A DNA stretch of 64,000 bases from Cyclobacteriaceae bacterium (GTDB lineage Bacteria; Bacteroidota; Bacteroidia; Cytophagales; Cyclobacteriaceae): contig JAEUUA010000001.1 in NCBI GenBank assembly GCA_016787755.1, positions 248,001 through 312,000 of the forward strand. Reading direction: 5' to 3'. The notes beneath the pieces are model-generated. The model did not search any database. It saw nothing but the letters and a program-made list of their open reading frames with translations, and was not told the DNA's origin. Positions within the stretch are counted from its first letter, which is position 1. The number at the start of each line of letters is the position of its first letter. The position numbers were made by a program, and so were the translations under genes. Shown here piece after piece: positions 1 through 8,252 of this stretch.

Positions 1-1299
1 CATGATTTCCTGCGCTTTCTCAGGTAAGCCATCTTTCTTCATTAAGGGCAATATGGCCACTTTATTTGGCGCCAAAGCCGCAGGTATTTTTAACACTATC
101 CTTTCGCTTCCGTCTTCTAACTTTTCCTCTGTATACGAAGAGGCTAAGATGGATAAAAACATACGATCCAACCCAACAGAAGTTTCCACCACGTACGGAA
201 TGTAGTTTTGATTGACTTCTGAATCGAAGTATTGCAATTTTTTGCCGGAGAATTTCTCATGACTCTTTAAATCAAAATCCGTGCGCGAGTGGATACCTTC
301 CAATTCGCGAAAGCCCATTGGAAAATTGAATTGAATGTCACAGGCAGCATTGGCATAGTGAGCCAAATTAAGGTGATCATGAAAGCGATAGTTTTCAGCG
401 CCCATCCCCAAGGTTTGGTGCCACCTCATTCGTTTCTCCTTCCAGAACTCATACCATTTCATTTCTTCACCCGGCTTCACAAAAAATTGCATTTCCATTT
501 GTTCAAACTCCCGCATGCGGAAAATAAACTGGCGTGCCACAATCTCATTGCGAAAAGCTTTGCCAATCTGGGCGATCCCAAAAGGAATTTTCATACGCCC
601 GGTTTTTTGTACGTTTAAAAAATTTACAAAAATCCCTTGTGCTGTCTCCGGCCTTAAATAAATTTTGTTGGCATCATCGGCTATCGAACCCATTTCAGTA
701 GAGAACATGAGATTAAATTGTCGCACATCCGTCCAATTCTTAGTACCTGAAATTGGATCAGATATTTCTAAATCAATAATCAATTGCTTTAACCCAACCA
801 TGTCGCCATCGGCCAGAGTCTGCTTTAACCGATCCTTGGTTTCCTTAATTTTTTTCTGATACTCCAGCACACGCGGGTTGGTGGCCATAAACGTGGCGCG
901 ATCAAAATTTTCAAAGCGTTTGCCGGCCTTCTCAACTTCCTTCTCAATTTTTTCTTCCAGCTTTTCAATTACACCCTCCACTAATTGATCCGCCCGATAT
1001 CTTTTTTTGGAATCCTTGTTATCAAGCATGGGGTCGTTAAAGGCATCTACGTGACCGGAAGCCTTCCATATTGTGGGATGCATAAAAATAGCGGCATCAA
1101 TTCCAACAATATTGTCATGAAGCAGCGTCATGAACTTCCACCAGTATTCTTTGATGTTATTCTTTAATTCCGATCCGTTTTGTCCGTAATCATAGACAGC
1201 ACTTAGTCCATCGTAAATTTCGCTGGAAGGGAAAATAAACCCATACTCTTTTGCATGGGAGATTACATTTTTAAAAAGATTGTCTTCCTGATTTGCCAT
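1..1299 (-). CDS. glyS: Glycyl-tRNA synthetase (3' part outside window)
   Basis: Class II aminoacyl-tRNA synthetase that charges tRNA-Gly in the cytoplasm. The visible 433 codons start MANQEDNLFKNVISHAKEYG and continue with the family's YDYGQNGSELK stretch, a WKASGHVDAFNDPM segment, an insert rich in Lys and Glu, and the motif region with YLRPETAQGIFVNF and AFRNEI. This is the alpha-2 type enzyme found in Bacteroidota, not the alpha2beta2 GlyQ/GlyS type. The gene runs off the left edge, so roughly 60-70 C-terminal residues (anticodon-binding domain end) are missing. A perfect -7 box lies only 6 nt before the ATG at 1299, so the transcript may be leaderless or nearly so. Confidence 0.95.
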   Translation of the reverse strand, partial: MANQEDNLFKNVISHAKEYGFIFPSSEIYDGLSAVYDYGQNGSELKNNIKEYWWKFMTLLHDNIVGIDAAIFMHPTIWKASGHVDAFNDPMLDNKDSKKRYRADQLVEGVIEKLEEKIEKEVEKAGKRFENFDRATFMATNPRVLEYQKKIKETKDRLKQTLADGDMVGLKQLIIDLEISDPISGTKNWTDVRQFNLMFSTEMGSIADDANKIYLRPETAQGIFVNFLNVQKTGRMKIPFGIAQIGKAFRNEIVARQFIFRMREFEQMEMQFFVKPGEEMKWYEFWKEKRMRWHQTLGMGAENYRFHDHLNLAHYANAACDIQFNFPMGFRELEGIHSRTDFDLKSHEKFSGKKLQYFDSEVNQNYIPYVVETSVGLDRMFLSILASSYTEEKLEDGSERIVLKIPAALAPNKVAILPLMKKDGLPEKAQEIM

Positions 1300-1305
1300 A
1301 AGCGG

Positions 1306-1313
1306 CAAAGATA
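1306..1313 (-). promoter_or_regulatory. -7 box TATCTTTG of glyS
   Basis: On the minus strand the sequence reads TATCTTTG, a perfect match to the Bacteroidota TAnnTTTG element. It ends 6 nt before the glyS ATG, so transcription would start at or just before the start codon. No clear -33 TTG is found at the usual spacing. Confidence 0.6.
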
Positions 1314-1356
1314 GAACTAGTCAATAGTAGAAGGAAGAGGTTTTGGGTAATATATT

Positions 1357-2604
1357 TTAATTATTGACCGGTAAGGAAACGGTGAACGTGGTTCCTTCTC
1401 CATAGTCTGACTCGAAGGTTATCCTGCCGTTCAACTTATCTGCAGTCTCTTTAGCAATGAATAAACCTAAACCTGAGCCAGCTACTGTATCGTTGGCCCG
1501 ATAAAACATGTTAAATATTTTTATTTGATGTTCTTTACGAATGCCAATGCCATTGTCGCTGATCTTTATGTGACAGTGCTTATTCTGAATTTCAGCATTA
1601 ACCCTCAAATAAGGGTTCGGTTTAGTAAAGTCCTGGTATTTGAATCCATTACTAATTAGATTATTCAAGATAACGCGAAGGCGCGATTCATCAGTTTTTA
1701 GGGTGAGTGTGTCATCAATTTGAACGTCCATTTGCACCTTGGAAATATCAGTCGAATATTTGAGGGCATTCACCAACTCCTGCACCAGAGGTTTAAGAAC
1801 GACCTCATGGTACAACACCTCTAATCTCGCATTTCTGGAGTACTCCACAATCTCTTTGATATAATTATCCATCACCGTAACTCTTTCTTGCATCATCAAG
1901 AGGTAGTCGGGTATCTGTGCGGAGTCGCGCTGTGCCAGCTGAATAAGCCCCGACATTGAAGTGAGTGGAGCCCGCAAGTCATGTGAGGCGCTGTATACAA
2001 ATCGATCAAGTTCCTTATTGGTTTTTATGAGTTCTGAATTTTTTGTTAGAATTTTTTCTTCCGATGAAGTCACCATGCGATCGAAGAAGATAACGATGAG
2101 TATGCCAATGATCAACACAATCATAAAACTTACAATTAAATAGAAATGGGCCTCATTGGGATTAAACTGCTGGGGATCAAAAATTGCAATCATGAACAAA
2201 CTAAAACTTAATAAGGTAAATCCAATTCCTTTCCATCGTTCGCGATAACCGAAAACTGCCAGAGCACCAAGGCTGCTAGGCACAAAATATAGATAACCTC
2301 CAGTCAGGAGAGGATCAAAATCGATAACACAAAAATAAAACGCAAACCCGTTGCATCGAACCAGGTGAATGATAATGGCAGCATCCACTTTTCCCCATCT
2401 CAATAGTAATAAACATGAAGTTGAGATAAGAACTCCAACCAAGAGTGACTCAGGTAGGCCCTGTTCGTTGAATAGATTAACGATGAAGAAGAAAACATCG
2501 ATGCAGATATACATCAAGATGAGATACGCACCAAGAATAATTTTTCTCTTTTCGCTCTCTGTATTGAGTATACGGTCTTTTAATATAAATTTCTGAATCC
2601 CCAT
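1357..2604 (-). CDS. Membrane sensor histidine kinase
   Basis: Residues 1-175 hold about six hydrophobic segments with no recognisable extracellular sensor domain. A short coiled linker leads to the HisKA dimerisation domain with the H-box SASHDLRAPL (phospho-acceptor His208). The HATPase_c domain follows, with N-box NNLISNGFKY, G1 DNGIGI and G2 GSGLGLFI, so the kinase core looks complete. The stop of the upstream paralog shares one base with this start (TAATG), which implies translational coupling. No response regulator is adjacent, so the partner must be encoded elsewhere. The ligand is unknown; a membrane-state or small-molecule sensor is possible. Confidence 0.9.
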   Translation of the reverse strand: MGIQKFILKDRILNTESEKRKIILGAYLILMYICIDVFFFIVNLFNEQGLPESLLVGVLISTSCLLLLRWGKVDAAIIIHLVRCNGFAFYFCVIDFDPLLTGGYLYFVPSSLGALAVFGYRERWKGIGFTLLSFSLFMIAIFDPQQFNPNEAHFYLIVSFMIVLIIGILIVIFFDRMVTSSEEKILTKNSELIKTNKELDRFVYSASHDLRAPLTSMSGLIQLAQRDSAQIPDYLLMMQERVTVMDNYIKEIVEYSRNARLEVLYHEVVLKPLVQELVNALKYSTDISKVQMDVQIDDTLTLKTDESRLRVILNNLISNGFKYQDFTKPNPYLRVNAEIQNKHCHIKISDNGIGIRKEHQIKIFNMFYRANDTVAGSGLGLFIAKETADKLNGRITFESDYGEGTTFTVSLPVNN

Positions 2605-3887
2605 TAGTCATTTCGAAGTGGCAACCAAATAGTAAACTGTGTTCCTTTACCAAGGGTAGACTGTAACTGTATCGAACCTGCCAATCTAGCCAATGTTTCT
2701 CGCACTATATAAAGACCTAAACCAGAGCCTTGAGAGGTTTCATTGGCTCGATAAAACATATCAAATACTTTTAATTGGTATTCCTCAGCAATACCCAACC
2801 CGTTGTCTACAATGTCAATTCGAATTTTATCCTTGTCAGTAAAAGCTTTAATCATAACTTCTTGCTGCTCTTTATGAGGATCATGATATTTGAATGAGTT
2901 TCCAATCAAATTTTGTAATATCACTTTCAAACGGGCCGTGTCTGAAATAATTTGAAGCTCGGGAGAGATGTCCAGTCTAACATAAATTTGTTCCAGGCCT
3001 TCTGCAAACTTGAGATCTTCGATTACCTCCTGCACGATTGGCAAAAGTAGTATGCTTTCCCTTTTTACTTCCTGCCTAGCATTTCTAGAAAAATCTATAA
3101 TCTCTTTGATGAATTCATCCATATTATGGACACGGTGTTTCATCATATCTAAGCATTGCTTTATTTCTTCAGGGTCATGTGTTTTTTGAGTTACCTCAAT
3201 CAAACCCAGTAGCGATCGAAGAGGAGCCCGAAGATCATGGGAAGCACTGTACACAAACCGATCTAGTTCCCGATTGGTTTTAGCCAATAAATCATTCTTT
3301 GCCAGAATTTCCAGCTCCGTTACATGATTAACATCAATTAGAAAATATAGCAGGGTAATGCCTGTAACAAGCGCAATAACAAAATTTGTTGCAAAGCTAA
3401 TCTGAACATACGCTTCGGTGAATACCTGACTGGGCCGTATAGAGAAGTTGCCCCAATACGAAAGAAAAAATAAACCAACGGAAAGAATAACAAACATAAT
3501 GGCAAGCATCCGATCCTTTCGTCCGAATAAAGTAACACTGGTTATGCCTGTTATTACAAAAAACATATAGATTCCGCTGCGATAAGTGTCATTGGATGCA
3601 AAAAGAAATACAATGGCATTAATAAGGGTAAGGAACAAAATGTTAGCAAATCGGTATTTTTTATAACGATTGAGAATGAAGGTGAATACCGCGGTAACCA
3701 TTACTGCGATATAATAGATATCGTTTCCAGCTACATTATTGTACCGATCCACAAACAGATAAACAATGCCTACCAGAAGAGAGACTACAATCAGGTGGCC
3801 TCGCAAAATGGCATTTTTATAATCGACCCAAGAGTCAATATAAGTGCCTTTGCCAATGATCAAGTCTCTAAATTTCTTTCGAAGCAT
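2604..3887 (-). CDS. Membrane sensor histidine kinase, paralog of next gene
   Basis: It has the same architecture as the downstream kinase: about six membrane helices in residues 30-185, a linker (ELEILAKNDLLAKTNRELDR), HisKA with SASHDLRAPL (His218), then HATPase_c with NLIGNSFKY, DNGLGI and GSGLGLYI. The kinase cores of the two proteins are clearly similar, whereas the membrane parts differ, so this is a tandem duplication with sensor divergence. It is the first gene of the pair. A weak -7 box (TATCTTAG on the minus strand) lies about 40 nt upstream. No regulator domain is fused or adjacent. Confidence 0.9.
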   Translation of the reverse strand: MLRKKFRDLIIGKGTYIDSWVDYKNAILRGHLIVVSLLVGIVYLFVDRYNNVAGNDIYYIAVMVTAVFTFILNRYKKYRFANILFLTLINAIVFLFASNDTYRSGIYMFFVITGITSVTLFGRKDRMLAIMFVILSVGLFFLSYWGNFSIRPSQVFTEAYVQISFATNFVIALVTGITLLYFLIDVNHVTELEILAKNDLLAKTNRELDRFVYSASHDLRAPLRSLLGLIEVTQKTHDPEEIKQCLDMMKHRVHNMDEFIKEIIDFSRNARQEVKRESILLLPIVQEVIEDLKFAEGLEQIYVRLDISPELQIISDTARLKVILQNLIGNSFKYHDPHKEQQEVMIKAFTDKDKIRIDIVDNGLGIAEEYQLKVFDMFYRANETSQGSGLGLYIVRETLARLAGSIQLQSTLGKGTQFTIWLPLRND

Positions 3888-3975
3888 GGTTTGGGTTAAG
3901 GGAAGACTTTAAAGTTTCTAAGATAAAGCCAATTTTTACTCGATACAGAATATGTTTTGTTATTTTTCATAAAAT

Positions 3976-4827
3976 ATGATCCAGATCAGCCGAATCGGTT
4001 TAGCGATAGCTTTCTCACCTACCGCCAGCGCCATGCTTGCGGAAGCAAGTCATTTAGTCCGACATTTTCATGCACAATTAATTCTTATACACGTGGGCAT
4101 AAGGGGTGGCGAAGAGGAGCGAAGAATCTACGAAATGATTGGTCAAACAGAACTTGTGACTTCTGAGGTATTAATTGTATGGAAAAAAGGAGAGCCTGTA
4201 AAGGAAATTCTTAAAGCTTGCAAAGAAGAAAAAATTGATCTTCTTCTTGTAGGGGCGCTCAAAAAAGAAAATTTGGTGAATCATTACCTCGGTACGGTAG
4301 CTCGAAAAATCGTGCATAAAGCAGATTGTTCAGTGCTGATGATAACGAACCCAACGTTAGAAAGTAGACCCTTAAAAAACATTGTTGTCAATGCCGAAGA
4401 TAGCCCTTTTGTTGAACCGGCTATATATGCAGCGTGCCATTGGAGCCTACCAGCGCCAGATGTTTGGATTCACATTGTTCGTGAGCTGAAACTTTTGGGG
4501 TTGGCTCTTTCCGCTAACGCGCAACGAACGGAAGAAGAATATCTTCAAAGCAAACAAAACATGTTGGCGGAAGAGAAAAAAATAGTTGAAAAAATCCTTC
4601 AACGGATTCCACATGATAATCTAAAAATTAATATCAAAATGCTTTCCGGGAAATCAGGGTTCGAACTGGCTCGATTTGCCGAACGAAAGAAAGCTGACCT
4701 GCTGATTTTGGGTGCTCCGCGAAGAAAATTTTCTTTCTTCTCTCGCCTTTTTCCGCACGATCAGGAATATATCTTTAACGAATTACCTTGCAATGTACTG
4801 GTTGTTAACCCTCGCAAAATATCATGA
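3976..4827 (+). CDS. Tandem universal stress protein (UspA family)
   Basis: The 283-residue protein has two Usp folds, about residues 1-136 and 140-283. Each begins with a hydrophobic strand and ends with the nucleotide-site pattern: LLVGAL...YLGTVARKI...CSVLMI in the first and LLILGAP...CNVLVV in the second. UspA proteins are cytoplasmic alpha/beta proteins that bind ATP or act in stress signalling. The ATGA overlap with the downstream antiporter start shows that the two are one operon, suggesting a role as a soluble regulator of the transporter. An in-frame TATGTTTT sequence at 3951-3958 could be a weak -7 box. Confidence 0.88.
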   Translation: MIQISRIGLAIAFSPTASAMLAEASHLVRHFHAQLILIHVGIRGGEEERRIYEMIGQTELVTSEVLIVWKKGEPVKEILKACKEEKIDLLLVGALKKENLVNHYLGTVARKIVHKADCSVLMITNPTLESRPLKNIVVNAEDSPFVEPAIYAACHWSLPAPDVWIHIVRELKLLGLALSANAQRTEEEYLQSKQNMLAEEKKIVEKILQRIPHDNLKINIKMLSGKSGFELARFAERKKADLLILGAPRRKFSFFSRLFPHDQEYIFNELPCNVLVVNPRKIS

Positions 4828-6068
4828 AGTTAAGTCAGCTGGCAGTGATGAATCTTTTAATTCAGTTGGGCTTAATGCTGCTGCTGGGGAGATTATTGGC
4901 AGAGGCTGCACGAAAATTGAAACAACCCGCAGTGGTGGGGGAAATTTTGGCTGGCATTATACTGGGGCCAACCATCTTGGGCATGTTTAATCCTGAGTGG
5001 TTTCAGGAGTTATTTCCTTCTGGATCTTCCTCGCTTGTACTGGACGGATTTGTTCAGGTATCCGTGGTTATGCTGCTCTTCATTGCAGGACTGGAAGTAG
5101 ATCTTCATATTGTGTTACAACAAGGGAGGCAGGCTATTTACACAAGTTCGTTTGGTTTTATCATCCCCTTTGCAATCGGCTTTATATTCCCCTATTTCTT
5201 TTCTGAGTTTTTCGGTGGTACAGACCCAACGCGACACCTTGCTTACTCGCTCTTTATGGGAACTTCTATGGCAATTACAGCGCTGCCTGTTATTGCCCGC
5301 ATACTCATGGATCTCAATATTTTTAAATCGCGGATGGGCATGCTGGTAATTTCATCAGCCATGATAAACGATTTGATCGGTTGGTTAATCTTCTCCATGG
5401 TGCTAGGGATGATCGGCAAAGAACAAACGATGACGGTCACGAATACGATATTACTTACCATTGGATTTACTGTGCTTATGCTAACCATTGGGCGTGGATT
5501 AATTAACCGTGGATTACCCTGGGTAAATCGAAAACTGGCATGGCCTGCTGGATTACTTTCTCTTTCCTTGGTGCTTTGTTTTCTGGCTGCCGCCTTTACA
5601 GAATACATTGGGATACATGCCGTGTTTGGTGCCTTTATAGTGGGCGTTGCATTGGGCGATTCAGAGCATTTAAGCGAGCGAGCTAAAGAAATATTGCATC
5701 AGTTTATTAACAGCATTTTTGCGCCACTTTTTTTTGTAGCCATCGGATTAAAAATCAATTTCATTACGAATTTCGATTTGCTACTCACCCTCGCCATCAT
5801 TGCAATCGCTTTTGCTGGTAAAATTATTGGAAGCGGATTGGGTACACGTTTAGGCGGTTTCTCTTGGCGCGAATCACTGGCCGCTGCTTTTGGCATGAAC
5901 GCCAGAGGAGCAATTGAAATAATACTAGGCTTAGTGGCTTTGGAGAATAAACTTATTAGCGAAAAGGTTTTCGTTTCTCTGGTTATTATGGCACTGGTCA
6001 CCAGCATGAGTAGTGGCCCGTTAATGAAATGGATCCTCAAAAAGGAATTAAGCCAAAGCGTTTCTTAA
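4824..6068 (+). CDS. Cation/proton antiporter, CPA2 (Kef/Nap) type
   Basis: A polytopic inner-membrane protein of 414 residues with about 12 hydrophobic segments. Recognisable family features are VVGEILAGIILGPTILG near residue 45 and the later helices with GLKINF and GMNARGAIEIILG. There is no C-terminal RCK/TrkA domain, unlike KefB or KefC; the preceding Usp protein, whose stop overlaps this start by four bases, may supply regulation instead. Predicted function is exchange of Na+ or K+ for H+. The 3' end runs 21 bp into the convergent DUF2461 gene. Confidence 0.9.
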   Translation: MKLSQLAVMNLLIQLGLMLLLGRLLAEAARKLKQPAVVGEILAGIILGPTILGMFNPEWFQELFPSGSSSLVLDGFVQVSVVMLLFIAGLEVDLHIVLQQGRQAIYTSSFGFIIPFAIGFIFPYFFSEFFGGTDPTRHLAYSLFMGTSMAITALPVIARILMDLNIFKSRMGMLVISSAMINDLIGWLIFSMVLGMIGKEQTMTVTNTILLTIGFTVLMLTIGRGLINRGLPWVNRKLAWPAGLLSLSLVLCFLAAAFTEYIGIHAVFGAFIVGVALGDSEHLSERAKEILHQFINSIFAPLFFVAIGLKINFITNFDLLLTLAIIAIAFAGKIIGSGLGTRLGGFSWRESLAAAFGMNARGAIEIILGLVALENKLISEKVFVSLVIMALVTSMSSGPLMKWILKKELSQSVS

Positions 6069-6701
6069 AAAATCATTTAATGACTTTACAGTCTTACAGG
6101 CTTCCGCAACCTTTTTAACAAAATTTTTATTGGCCACATCTATATCGGTGAAGTTGTGCGATACGATGTAACTTTTATACTTCAGCAAGTCTATGCTTGG
6201 ATGATCTTTAGGATACCCCTTTGGAGCTGTTTTTAACTTGTCGAAATCGCCTAGGGCTGGAAATAACTTTTTGAATTTAGTATTATTCAGAATTTTTTGA
6301 AACCCTTTTGTATTGTAATCAATCTCCTGCCTGATCTTTGCTAACTTTTCATGATCAGGCATATACATACCACCAGCCACAAAACTTTTTCCGGGTTCAA
6401 TATGAATATAGTAACCAGGCTCTTGTTCCATTTTACCTTGTGCCGACATACCTGCACCCATATTTACCTTGTAGGGTCGCTTATCTTTGCTAAATCGAAC
6501 ATCGCGATAGATACGAAAGGCAAGCTTACGCGGATTAATCCCGCCCAGGCTATCATCAAATTTTAATAACTCTTTATGGAGTTCTTCCAGAAAGTCTTCA
6601 AACTCAAGTTTAACTGCTAAGTATTTAGGTTTGTTCTTTTCAAACCATTCGCGGTTATTATTCCTTGAAAGGGTTTTAAGGAATTTTAAGATGTTTTCCA
6701 T
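6048..6701 (-). CDS. DUF2461 (TIGR02453) family protein
   Basis: The 217-residue cytoplasmic protein begins with the family's typical N-terminus: ILKFLKTLSRNNNREWFEKNK, then a conserved block with INPRKLAFRIYRDVRFSKDKRPYK and a YYIHIEPGKSFVAGGMYMP strand. These are the hallmarks of DUF2461. No biochemical function is established for the family. It is monocistronic here, and its last 21 bp overlap the 3' end of the antiporter gene on the other strand. Confidence 0.88.
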   Translation of the reverse strand: MENILKFLKTLSRNNNREWFEKNKPKYLAVKLEFEDFLEELHKELLKFDDSLGGINPRKLAFRIYRDVRFSKDKRPYKVNMGAGMSAQGKMEQEPGYYIHIEPGKSFVAGGMYMPDHEKLAKIRQEIDYNTKGFQKILNNTKFKKLFPALGDFDKLKTAPKGYPKDHPSIDLLKYKSYIVSHNFTDIDVANKNFVKKVAEACKTVKSLNDFLRNALA

Positions 6702-6816
6702 AACTTAATAAGTTAAGTAGTTACTATTGTGCTTCCAAAGCATCGGCAGAGCAACTGTTCTCAACATATACCGATCATACTTGCTTGGAATCAACAATTT
6801 CTCACCTCATTTACAT

Positions 6817-6886
6817 TAAAAAAATAAAAACTATAAAAAGAGTTGAGCTCTTTGATTCCTGAAAAGTTAGTGTGTACACAACTCTT
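6817..6886 (-). terminator. Probable Rho-independent terminator of murF
   Basis: Read on the minus strand, the murF stop overlaps an 8-bp arm AAGAGTTG (6886-6879). Its partner CAACTCTT lies at 6845-6838, followed by a T-rich tail to 6817. A shorter alternative hairpin (AAAGAG/CTCTTT, 6837-6853) is nested at the tail end. Confidence 0.55.
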
Positions 6887-8168
6887 AAAGATACTCAACA
6901 ATTGTCTCCAGCCCGATACCACGCGAGGCTTTTACCAAAATGGTTGCATCACGGATTGGATTTGTTTTAAGGTATTCTATCAATTGCTCTTTTTTCTCAA
7001 ATAAATTCGCGTTTCCATAAACAGCATAGGCTGCTTTCATCAGATTGCCACAGAATAAAACCTGATCGAATTTTTTATGAGTGAGTAATTCACCTATTCT
7101 TTTATGCTCTGCTTCAGCTGCATCTTCTAACTCAAACATATCACCAAGAATCACAACTTTCTTTGATGCCTTTATGGTTGCTAAACTTTCAATAGCCGCC
7201 TCCATAGAACTTGGATTGGCGTTGTAGGCATCTAATATAATTGTGTTGGCACCTTTCTTAATCACTTGCGAACGCATATTACCAGGCACATACCCCGCCA
7301 CAGCCGCATTCGCTGCTTTTCCTTCCACTTCAAAATATTTACCAAGGCAGAGGGCTGCAGCAATGTTTTCAAAATTGTACGCCCCCATTAATTGAGTTTG
7401 AACTACTTCCCCATTCTCAGCCTGATATCGGATATAAGGATTAGCATCTAATAAACTGGCCTTATAATAATCGCCAACAGCTGGATAAAAGTATGGTTTT
7501 GAAAATCGCTTGGCCAGGTTGTTTAAAATTGGATTTTGCGAATTAATAAATACAACACCGTTGTGCCTAAGTAAATACTGAAACAACTCTGATTTACCAC
7601 GCACAATATTTTCAAATCCACCAAACGTACCAATGTGTGCTTTACCAATATTGGTTATAAATCCATGCGTGGGATTTGCAATAGAACACAGGAAGGCAAT
7701 TTCGCCTACGTGATTGGCTCCCATTTCAATTACTCCAATCTCCACCGATTGATCAATGCTTAAAATAGAAAGAGGAACCCCAATATGATTATTCAAATTG
7801 CCTTTGGTGGCAAAAGTTTTATACTTCGTGCTGAGAACAGCATTCAATAATTCTTTGCTGGTTGTTTTTCCATTGGATCCAGTAAGGCCTATCACTGGAA
7901 TGGTTAATTGATTGCGATGATACCGCGCAAGGTCTTGCAAGGCTTTCAAGGTATCTCCCACCAGAATGCATCGATCATCTGTTGCAAAAGTGGCCTGATC
8001 AATCACCGCAAAACTAGCTCCCTTGTCTAAAGCTTCCTTCGCAAACACGTTGGCATTAAACTTCTCACCTCGCAATGCAAAAAAAATTGAGCCTTCAGGT
8101 ATTTGTCGGGTATCAGTAGAAACCACTCCAGCTTGAAGGAATTTCTCATATAGCTTTTCAGTTTGCAT
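6885..8168 (-). CDS. murF: UDP-MurNAc-tripeptide--D-Ala-D-Ala ligase
   Basis: A cytoplasmic Mur ligase that adds the D-Ala-D-Ala dipeptide to the peptidoglycan precursor. The N-terminal substrate domain is followed by the ATP-binding P-loop GSNGKTT (about residues 97-103), the EMGANHVGEI motif, and the C-terminal ILDAYNANPSSM and ILGDMFELED motifs. The 427-residue length fits MurF. An in-frame ATG 36 bp further upstream (8204) exists, but the internal start MQTEKLYEKF fits the family better and lies downstream of a candidate -7 element at 8201-8208. The gene stands alone, away from a mur/fts cluster. Confidence 0.93.
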   Translation of the reverse strand: MQTEKLYEKFLQAGVVSTDTRQIPEGSIFFALRGEKFNANVFAKEALDKGASFAVIDQATFATDDRCILVGDTLKALQDLARYHRNQLTIPVIGLTGSNGKTTSKELLNAVLSTKYKTFATKGNLNNHIGVPLSILSIDQSVEIGVIEMGANHVGEIAFLCSIANPTHGFITNIGKAHIGTFGGFENIVRGKSELFQYLLRHNGVVFINSQNPILNNLAKRFSKPYFYPAVGDYYKASLLDANPYIRYQAENGEVVQTQLMGAYNFENIAAALCLGKYFEVEGKAANAAVAGYVPGNMRSQVIKKGANTIILDAYNANPSSMEAAIESLATIKASKKVVILGDMFELEDAAEAEHKRIGELLTHKKFDQVLFCGNLMKAAYAVYGNANLFEKKEQLIEYLKTNPIRDATILVKASRGIGLETIVEYL

Positions 8169-8189
8169 GTGTATTCGGGCCGTGTAAAG

Positions 8190-8208
8190 TATCTTGCGCG
8201 GCAAGATA
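8190..8208. promoter_or_regulatory. Palindromic element between murF and divergent gene
   Basis: TATCTTGC, a GCG spacer, then GCAAGATA: a perfect inverted repeat with 8-bp arms. Each arm resembles the TAnnTTTG -7 box read outward, one facing murF (minus) and the other facing the FG-GAP gene (plus). It could be a bidirectional promoter core or an operator. Confidence 0.45.
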
Positions 8209-8252
8209 ACAGGTAGGCGTGTGTCTACGTTATAGAATGTGAATATTTTTGA

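Noticed and set aside
289..618. Plus-strand open frame inside the left-edge region
   Set aside because: It lies antisense to the clear glycyl-tRNA synthetase gene and encodes no recognisable protein.
5243..5608. Minus-strand frame of about 120 codons
   Set aside because: It is antisense to the antiporter gene and shows no domain; the plus-strand product is clear.
6702..6884. Intergenic region as a tRNA or small gene
   Set aside because: No cloverleaf and no open frame of note; the right part is explained as the murF terminator.
8169..8204. Upstream start for murF
   Set aside because: The extra 12 residues are not MurF-like and overlap the candidate promoter palindrome.
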